A DNA stretch of 64,000 nucleotides from Henricia sp. BOLD:AAB3569 (lineage: Eukaryota; Echinodermata; Asteroidea; Spinulosida; Echinasteridae). The translations under genes and the position numbers were made by a program. Positions 56,676 to 64,000 of the stretch are shown in pieces. The DNA is taken from positions 1,240,001-1,304,000 of the forward strand of contig JBBELK010000297.1 in assembly GCA_037783545.1 (NCBI GenBank), given 5' to 3'. The notes below the pieces were generated by a model. It did not search any database. It was given only the letters and a program-made list of their open reading frames with translations, and was not told the DNA's origin. Every line of letters starts with the position of its first letter. Within the stretch, counting starts at the first letter, position 1.

Positions 56676-59600
56676 CTGCGCAGGAAGGAAACCAAAGATA
56701 AAATCAGGCATTTATGTAAATGGATAATTTTATACAAAGTATCATTCCTTATTAGACATTCAACTATTGATTTGTTGGACAAGTGACTATTGAAAGTGTC
56801 TATGATATAATTCATTACACATTAATGGCGACTGCAGTATTATTCATTATTGTGGTTCTTTCTATAAATTAGGGGTCTAATTTTGGTGTCCCCGTTATAT
56901 TTTACATCTTGTTTTTGTAAATTCAGGACACATTCTTCAAATACTTTCCATCTCAAAGAGTACATAAAGTACAATTCATACAAAATGGTTTAAAAGCCAT
57001 TTTAATGATTTTTGTACGAAAAATAACACATATCAGGTGTAAACGGGGGACACTAAATGTCGCACTTTTGGACCCCTAATTTATAGAAAGACCCTTACAC
57101 TGTATATAAAATTAAGCTTTTGCGGATACCGTGCGTTTCTGATACTGTGCAGCACAGAGCCCCAATCCGATGTGCATCCACGCTGGGTGCAGTAAAGCAC
57201 ATGCGTACGCGCGCGCCATGCAGCGAGTGAATGCATTGCGCATGCGCGCGAGTAGAGTAACAACAAATTATGTACATGTACGTGTGTACAACAGTAACAA
57301 AAGCTGACAAAAGCGCATGCAGTTGTAAACATTGGAAAGGAAGTGGAGTTACCAAGACCGTGTTTTTAAATAAATGGCTTTATCTTGCCTCAAAGTAAAA
57401 GAAATGAAGTTATTTCAGGAAGATAACTTACAATGTATTTCCCTCTGACATGTACATGTACAAAGTTGCCATGTATGTACATGTACTAGTGTCACATTTG
57501 AACATGGACAGACTCAAATGTCACAAAGTGTCTGTCTTCAGTACATATGATCTTGTTTGTAAAATGTACCAGTATTAAACCCTTTACCAAGGAAATGTCA
57601 AAAATAATATTTAAAAAAAACAATTCAAAATTTCAAGAAATTGACAGAGAACCAGTGGTGGGATCCAGCCTCAATACAGGAATACAAAGGAAAAGCGGAG
57701 GCTACAGCCCCCTGAAATCCATTGTATTCTTGTATTTTTAATAAAGCTTGTACCGCTACTGGTGAACACATACCGTGGATAAACTGTTGTGGACATGGTG
57801 AACCAAAACACCTATGATGATTTTTTTCCCTTTAAATTTTGCCACCGATTAATAACTCCGCTCAAGAGAGGAAGTCCTTCTCAACGGCACACAATATCAC
57901 CAAGGTAACAGTGACCTGTCACCTTGGTTACGGCTAACAATTGATTTGATAATAGGGCCCTTAATTATGTTCAGTTTGACTGGAAGTAACACGCTACTAT
58001 GAAATACGCAGTCGCAGTGTTTATATGTACATGTACATGGTTCTGCAAAACTGATCAAGTTGGCCTAATCATCCTTGCCCGCACGATTTTCTCAGGGTAA
58101 TTTTTTTAGGTATAAATACCATACACCCTCGCCACTAAATTCTTCATAATATGACATAACACCCCAGAAAGTGTAAATATGGTGAAGAAACAAGAATTTA
58201 GCAGTGAGAAAATTTCAAGTTTTCCTTTGAAAACGCTTGTTTTTGTCATGCTCCATAGACTTAGTGCATTGAGTCTCAACTGGCAGGGGGAGAGGGAGGG
58301 TGTATGTTATTTTTTCCTTGGTCTCGACCAATCGGATCTCTACGTCCAATTCTGGTAGCAAACCCCATTGCCCATGTACAAAGTGACAGACAGGTTTCTC
58401 AAGTCGGTAACTAGAGGTCGACTAAACTTGTTCCCAGTCCATTCACAACTACGCTGCTGTGGTTTACGAACCAACCGGTCTATAGAGTATAGTTACCGAC
58501 TTGACATCAAGTCTACACTCGCCCCAACCATTGCCAACGTTCAAATTTTCCGCATTGGATCTTATAATTTGTTTATTTGACTTTAGCCCGTTAACAAGTT
58601 TTTATTTAAAATAAGTCGGCATTTACCTAGGGCCTACCTCCTTATTCGTCCAAAATCAACCATCTGGCCCGGTGGCGGCGGTGGCGGTGGTGGTGCAACA
58701 TGATTAGGAATCCACCTAAACTATGTAATAACGCCCTCTATCGTTTGATTCTTAATTCCGGTATCCAATTTATAAATATGTCATGGACGCTTGTGTTCTG
58801 TGTTGCTATAACCCTAGACTAGCTCTATTCAGCAAGCAGGTACACATGCAAGTTTTCAGTTCCGTTGCAACCAAATTGGGAATTTTTTATACTTTTACTC
58901 ACAATGCACTCAAGTCGTATTTTACAAATGATACAGTGAAAGGGTAACTGTGTGATTTGGACAAAGAATTTTGTTTTTTTTGTGTGCTAAATATAGCCTA
59001 CTCTGTATTCTTGTGAATAAAACAGTAGAACAGCCGTGTTATTAACAAAATAATTCATAAGCATAGGCTTTTGTTGCAACAACTATTTCATCAGATGCAA
59101 TGATGAATGAAGACGGGACGAACTGTGGTGTAACTTTGAGTAGACTGGCAACAAGTCTAGTAAATCATGGCAGTCAGACAAAAATACGAGTAAATCCTGG
59201 TCGGGTTTACTGGACCTTCAAATACCTAGAACGTTGTCGAGATTCTATTAATTTAGGGGTTCATACTTAAAAACAACTAATGTGGAAGGTACCCCTAGAA
59301 CTATGGGGGATACTTATCCCCCATAGGTCATGTGGTTTTTTTCCAATATGGCGGCGCCTGAAGTTTAAGATCGGACAGAAACTTTTCTTGCTAGCGCAAT
59401 AATCCGCTGCCCAATCGCCACCAAACTCCGTCTGATAGTTCTTGAGAAACTCACCTTGCGTGTATCTACGGAATTTCAGTACTATTTGTCCATTAAATTG
59501 TCCAAAAATTATGTTTCAAAATCAACGGGTACATGTGCGATCATCCACATGCGTGGTTCAGGCGCCTGAAACACGCACATGTGGATGGATCGCACATGTA

Positions 59601-60311
59601 CCCGTTGATTTTGAAACATAATTTCTGGACAATTTAATGGACAAATAGTACTGAAATTCCGTAGACACACGCAAGGTGAGTGTCTCAAGAACTATCAGAC
59701 GGAGTTTGGTGGCGATTGGGCAGCGGATTATTGCGCTAGCAAGAAAAGTTTCTGTCCGATCTTAAACTTCAGGCGCTGCCATATTGGAAAAAAACCACAT
59801 GACCTATGGGGGATAAGTATCCCCCATAGTTCTAGGGGTAATGTGGAAGGTAAACTAAAAATAATGTCTTGAAAGCACGAACAATCACGCCCGTGAACAC
59901 ATCAAAAAAATTACGCCGCAACAAATTTGTAAATTTTGAGATGCCAACACTTAAACAGGGCAGGGTCATGGCATCGCTTATTGCTATAGGTGCGCTGACA
60001 ATTGGATTTCTATGTGTCAAAGTCCCCACCCTGGGGCATGAAAATCGTGACCAAATCCCCACGTAAGGAGTGGGGCAGCCCGGGGGGAGGGGGAAGGAGA
60101 GGGGGATAGGGGGAGGGGGGTGAAGGGCGTGGGGAAGGGGGAGTGGAAACAATTGATAGGCCTAGCCTGTGCCTTTTTTTCCCAACTTGTCCGGTGCGCA
60201 GTACATGCACGGTGGGACTTACCTGTACACAAACGCTGTGGCAAACCCAACAAGTATTGATCCAAACACAATGGGAAACCGCCACTTTGTTAAGCCAGAA
60301 AACCTCGACAT
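56522..60311 (-). CDS. Small single-pass membrane protein, 80 aa, two exons
   Basis: Exon 1 (60311-60223) encodes MSRFSGLTKWRFPIVFGSIL and the rest of a hydrophobic helix (about residues 12-29), ending Y-AG/GTAAGT. Exon 2 (56675-56522) after GCGCAG completes an arginine and encodes a charged helix, RQAFMSDVEEARRKHYEEDG to a KRKSKGGV end and TAA. The phases join exactly (243 nt). A short N-terminus, one membrane helix and a Lys/Glu-rich C-terminal helix recall small mitochondrial inner-membrane assembly factors of the PET117 size class, but I see no clear match and do not name it. It ends about 325 bp upstream of the SLX4 start codon, on the same strand. Confidence 0.75.
56854..57095. mobile_element. 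Hairpin MITE, copy 2
   Basis: Arms GGTTCTTTCTATAAATTAGG and CCTAATTTATAGAAAGACCC, with GTCCCCGTT / AACGGGGGAC inside. Lies in the intron of the small membrane-protein gene. Confidence 0.72.
57100..59277. other. Intron of the small gene, no exon seen
   Basis: AT-rich DNA with a CpG/GCGC-rich patch at 57120-57260 and repeated ACATGTACATG runs (57450-57490, 58020-58040). Short open frames do not look like genes. Confidence 0.6.
59292..59838. mobile_element. 547-bp foldback element with 14-bp target duplication
   Basis: Two almost perfect inverted arms of about 265 bp, beginning CCCCTAGAACTATGGGGGAT and ending in its complement, around a short centre (TTCAGGCGCCTGAA). Both sides carry TAATGTGGAAGGTA (59278-59291 and 59839-59852). 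No coding capacity. It lies in the intron of the small membrane-protein gene. Confidence 0.9.
60223..60311 (-). CDS. Small membrane protein exon 1
   Basis: 89 nt from ATG to the donor TACAG/GTAAGT; encodes the N-terminus and transmembrane helix. GC-richer than its surroundings, with a G-rich tract just downstream in the intron (60066-60150). Confidence 0.75.
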
Positions 60312-60439
60312 CCTGTAATTTCAAACTCGGCAACTTTTGAATCGATTTTGCAAGGCGGCGGCGCAGCTCATGAGCTAGCCACACGGCACGGGAGATTGGC
60401 AAAGTAAACCAACAACAGAGGGCGCTTCGCAAAGCGAGC

Positions 60440-61366
60440 ATTATTTTGTGCGTTCGAAATATCTAGACCTGAGGCGAGGCCGAACGCAAATCTCTCCAGA
60501 ATCTTGCAAAAGAATTAGGTCAAGATTCGGATTACAATCGTCACGAAAGGCCCAAAAAATCTTGCTAAATTAATTATTTACCCATTAATGGTCGATGTCA
60601 CTTGCCTTAAACTTTAAGTTTAAGCTCCTTTAAGTTAAAGGAGCGCGAGATCACATTTTGCACACCATTCTGAAATTGTGCGTTCTAAATCCGTATATAT
60701 TTTCAAGAATATCGTAAGAAAACAACGATGTTTTGTAAACCACGGAGAAAGGAAAATGTGTAAACTAATTTAAGGCGTTCCATAAAGTACTGTACTTATT
60801 ACTAATAACAACCTTTTTGCTTCTGCACCTAAATTGGAGATTGCAAACTTCCTGTTTTATTCCCATGGATAATACTTTGGGGATGTATTTTAATGTGACT
60901 TCCCCCTGTCATGGCCGCTCGTGCAAAGGGTCTATTTAGTATTTGCCGTGTTGCGTCTCTATGCTACGCCCATGACGTCACTAACCCGGCTCCTTTTTAT
61001 GGTGGTTCCAGGTGGAAGAATCTCGTGATTCATTTGGAGTTGGGTCAGGGATCTAGACGAGGTGCAACATAAACATACCTTTCAACAAGTCAATGTCCTA
61101 AATTTTCTTTCGATCAAAAAAGACCCCAAACTTTTTTTATAAGAAAACGACAACTGAAGATGAACTTATATAAATGTGTGTGCGCACACATTAATTTACA
61201 ATGGCGCCGTCACGTCCCTTGACTACCGAGGTATTATGGCTCCGTTGTCCGTGCTGCATAATCACAGAACCAGCCTAAAAACGGGACGACGGCTTCCCAC
61301 CGTTTCTTGAAAGCATGGGTACAGTTTTTCGCGCGCGGAACACGGTGAGGCACCGAGAGCTGACTA
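60440..61366. other. Upstream of the small gene; repeats only
   Basis: Contains a copy of the 31.65-kb dispersed repeat (60640-60900) and half of a palindromic MITE. No coding signal recognised. Confidence 0.55.
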
Positions 61367-61535
61367 GCGGGCCTCCCACTAGACTGTGCGATTTTTGACA
61401 CGAATTTCCAACGATAAGGTACAATTTGGTGAGATTACCTTGGACTACCACTCTGTACAGTGGCTCAGGTAATCTCACCAAATCGTACCTAATCGTTAGA
61501 AATTCGAGGTAAAAATAGCACAGTGGGAGGCCCGC
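61367..61535. repeat. 169-bp hairpin element
   Basis: Arms start GCGGGCCTCCCACT and end AGTGGGAGGCCCGC, with TTTGGTGAGATTACCT repeated inverted inside. Confidence 0.75.
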
Positions 61536-61796
61536 TTTACACACCTGTTCGTAATTTTTGTTATCATAACAAGTTTACAGTTTACCCAATCATGTAATTT
61601 GCTAACAGTCTTGGATGTGAGCCATTTATTTTCTACCAAAGCACCATTTTGTGTGTCTCTATCACTGGCGGCGCTACGGGGGTGCAAGGGGTGGGGGATG
61701 CCTCCCCAGTTATTTTGTTTGCCCTCTCCCCCAGTTTGCCCTCCCCCCAGTTTTTTACTCGATGGCGTAAATTGAGTTTAATCCCAAACCATTGCA

Positions 61797-61926
61797 CTTG
61801 CACCAGCGGCCATGGCAGAGGGCAGTCACACTGTCACCGTGCATGAGTAGGCACTTTGTGGATCTATTGTCACATCATTTAAATATGAAAACCTGCCCCC
61901 TGTCATGGCTACCGGTGCAAAGTGTC
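61797..61926. mobile_element. Short palindromic MITE, GCCGCTGGTGCAAAG family
   Basis: TTGCACCAGCGGCCATGGCA ... CATGGCTACCGGTGCAAAG, same interior as the copy at 48649. Confidence 0.75.
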
Positions 61927-61992
61927 TAGATAGACCGTATCGAATACCCGCCATCTTGTTTCTTTTTTCCTTGAGGATCGACAAGCATAGTT

Positions 61993-62125
61993 GCACAGGC
62001 TCGTCAGCAATATGCGCGCGCTAAATTCGTGCCACGAAATACGCAGCTCCATATAGCAAAGGCAGGAAGCTGCGTATTTCGTGGCACGAAATTGGCGCGC
62101 GCGCATTGCTGACGAGCCTCTGCCT
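61993..62125. mobile_element. TTAA hairpin MITE, copy 3, nested in another palindrome
   Basis: Right end intact with TTAA at 62126-62129; left end lacks the first bases. It is inserted within an older hairpin element whose outer arms (GACCGTATCGAATACCCGCC and CTATTCGATGTGGTC) lie at about 61930 and 62180. The parent family also appears at 5158-5292. Confidence 0.8.
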
Positions 62126-62334
62126 TTAACTTTATTGAATAATTTAAATATCAAATATCAAAAGTTGCCCACAACATGACAACTATTCGATGTGGTCTAT
62201 ATTTGCACAGACAGGTTTTGAAATGTCTTTATACAAACGAGGAAACGATGCAGTGTAAATATCAGGTATTGGAGATTCAACGTGGCATAGCCTATACAAT
62301 GAATACAGAACTGATGACGAATGGGTATTCTTAA

Positions 62335-62684
62335 TAAGCCGATTCTACACTGGCAAACAGGCTTGCAAACTTTTTGTTTGCAAACATCACCAAACATGTA
62401 TGTTTGCTGATGTTTTTCTGTGTGCCTACATTGGCAAACAGAAGCAAACTTCTGGAACAATCATGTATAATCACAATTGGCTGGCTCTAATCACATGACC
62501 CGAAACTGGTTCCTGATTGGTTCAGAATGTCCAAACACGAGCAAAAACAATTTGGTGAAGTTTGCTGTTGTTTGTTAATGTTTTATGTGCCGTCCACACC
62601 TGCAAACTTTTCTGAAAAACATGACAAAACTTAGAGTATTGGTCATGTTTTATGTGAAATGTTTGCCAGTGTAGACGAGGCTTA
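62335..62684. mobile_element. 350-bp element with 24-bp inverted ends
   Basis: TAAGCCGATTCTACACTGGC at left and GCCAGTGTAGACGAGGCTTA at right are near-perfect inverse copies. GGCAAACA-type subterminal repeats recur inside (62350, 62432). Target duplication not resolved. Confidence 0.7.
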
Positions 62685-63305
62685 AGTCCACTGTGCCATA
62701 GAACCATAGAACCAGTACCACATTGGTGGAGGGCGAGGAAAGAACAGCTAAGCCAGCCTGATCCCGATCCCCCACACAACTGGCTATTAAACGGTTTAAT
62801 AAGGGCCATTACCCCTGCTTTCTTGTCTGTATTTACCAGCGTTGTTTGATAATAATCAATAATCATCACCTTTTATGTCTATAGTTTTGAGGATATCTGC
62901 CCTATCTCCGAAATAAAAACAACAAACAGATGTCATTTATAAATGTCTTGTGATTTCTTACAATTCAAGAAAAAAAGCACCGAAGTGTATGTTTACACAT
63001 TGTTCCGCAAAGACAATGACCAAGAAGTTATCGACTCGGAACCGATGCAAGGACGAAATTAGAAACATACGCGATGACAGTAAAATAATGTCTCGTGTGT
63101 CTATTGCGATTATTTCCATAAATGAATATTTTCAAAATGAAATTCGCGTCTTTACTCAAATTAGGTACCCCTATACAGAAATGGGCAAAACCTGCTATTG
63201 GTGTGTGCATGTCATATATGAAAATGCATTCTTGACAACTCGGAAGGCAAAACATATACCCAGCACGATACGTGGCAACACCCCCTAAAAACTGAAATGA
63301 ATTCA

Positions 63306-63682
63306 TTGGATGTTTGAGACACAATGGGGGAACAATGGTAGGGAGATGCCCTCTGCCACATATCGTGCTGCATATGCCAAAACATGGCCATTCGAGGGAT
63401 CTAAAATTAAGTCTAAAAATGAAATACATACTTCACGTAACCTTTAACTTCTTGTGTATTATATTCCCTAATCTTACCAATGGGTATTTGCACAAAGGCA
63501 TCGGGTGTAGCCTACATGTATGACGAACATTGTAAGTGAAACCCAAAATAGAAAGCATAGGGACATTCCAAAACCAAGGAAATAGACTGTATCCAAAAGA
63601 CCGTATCTAATATATGCAGCACGATATGTGGCAGAGGGTATCCCCCCAACCATTGTTCCCCTATTGTGTCTTAAACATCCAA
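63306..63682. repeat. Inverted repeat pair with CACATATCGTGCTG arms
   Basis: GTTTGAGACACAATGGGGGA through CCACATATCGTGCTGC (63313-63372) is repeated inverted at 63614-63682. A further CACATATCGTGCTGGGTAT lies at 63790 and an inverse at 63260, so the family is spread over the last 750 bp. Confidence 0.65.
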
Positions 63683-63813
63683 GGAATTTCCAAGGAATTC
63701 CTTTCAGTTTTTAGAGTTTTTTTGTGCGTTAACAAAAGAGAAGAGTGTGTTGAGGTATAGGGGCGTTGGGGGTGGGGGAGTCCCTTTGCCACATATCGTG
63801 CTGGGTATAGTAT

Positions 63814-63966
63814 CTTATAGAGCTTCTGCATCAGCGGCCATGACAGGGGGCAGGTTTTCTTATTTAAATAATGTAACACTAGAACCACAAAGCACCTACT
63901 CATGCATGACACATGGTAACAATGTGACTTCCCCCTGTCATGGCCGCTGTGCAAAGGCTCTATAGC
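63814..63966. mobile_element. Short palindromic MITE, GCCGCTGGTGCAAAG family
   Basis: TATAGAGCTTCTGCATCAGC ... GCCGCTGTGCAAAGGCTCTA. Shares CTCATGCATGACAC with other copies. Confidence 0.72.
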
Positions 63967-64000
63967 CGCCATTTCGTGGGGTCCTTTTGTTACTTAAACC

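Overview
The window is intron-rich animal nuclear DNA (about 40% GC by eye, GT-AG introns, AT-rich introns full of short palindromic repeats and tRNA-derived repeats). Protein and repeat style suggest a marine invertebrate deuterostome; an echinoderm such as a sea star is my best guess, but this is inference. Three protein genes lie in tandem on the minus strand and a fourth is nested on the plus strand. I built the exon models by hand from splice sites, and the reading phase closes at every junction.  Right part (56.5-60.3 kb, minus): a two-exon gene for an 80-residue single-pass membrane protein that I cannot name. Middle (34.1-56.2 kb, minus): SLX4/BTBD12, the scaffold for structure-specific nucleases in Holliday-junction resolution and crosslink repair. 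My model has 21 core exons and about 2507 aa. In order it carries UBZ4 fingers, an XPF-binding-like region, a BTB domain, a very long acidic Ser-rich exon, a SAP domain and the C-terminal SLX1-binding domain. An intronless rhodopsin-class GPCR (47.7-48.6 kb, plus) sits inside SLX4 intron 9. Left part (1.4-30.3 kb, minus): a second large gene, at least 24 exons and more than 1597 aa, running off the left edge. It encodes a mostly disordered, Ser/Pro/Arg-rich protein with charged helical segments and an IQ-like motif near the end. I do not recognise the family.  The most striking pattern is a set of tandem repeat arrays seeded on exon-intron boundaries of both large genes. Each unit duplicates one exon edge with its splice site and some intron. 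Clear cases are the SLX4 last exon (8 extra acceptor-plus-stop copies), the SLX4 UBZ4 finger exon (3 extra copies, two usable in phase), the exon before the SLX4 SAP domain (about 10 copies), and exons 4, 7, 18, 19 and 20 of the unnamed gene. Some coding exons also contain purely in-frame repeats.  Non-coding space is crowded with mobile elements. These include a 2197-bp element with a TA duplication that landed in one of the exon-edge arrays, a 547-bp foldback element with a 14-bp target duplication, several TTAA-flanked elements, a TTA-flanked Harbinger-like element, and tRNA-derived SINEs, some expanded in tandem. I found no rRNA gene, CRISPR array or convincing functional tRNA.
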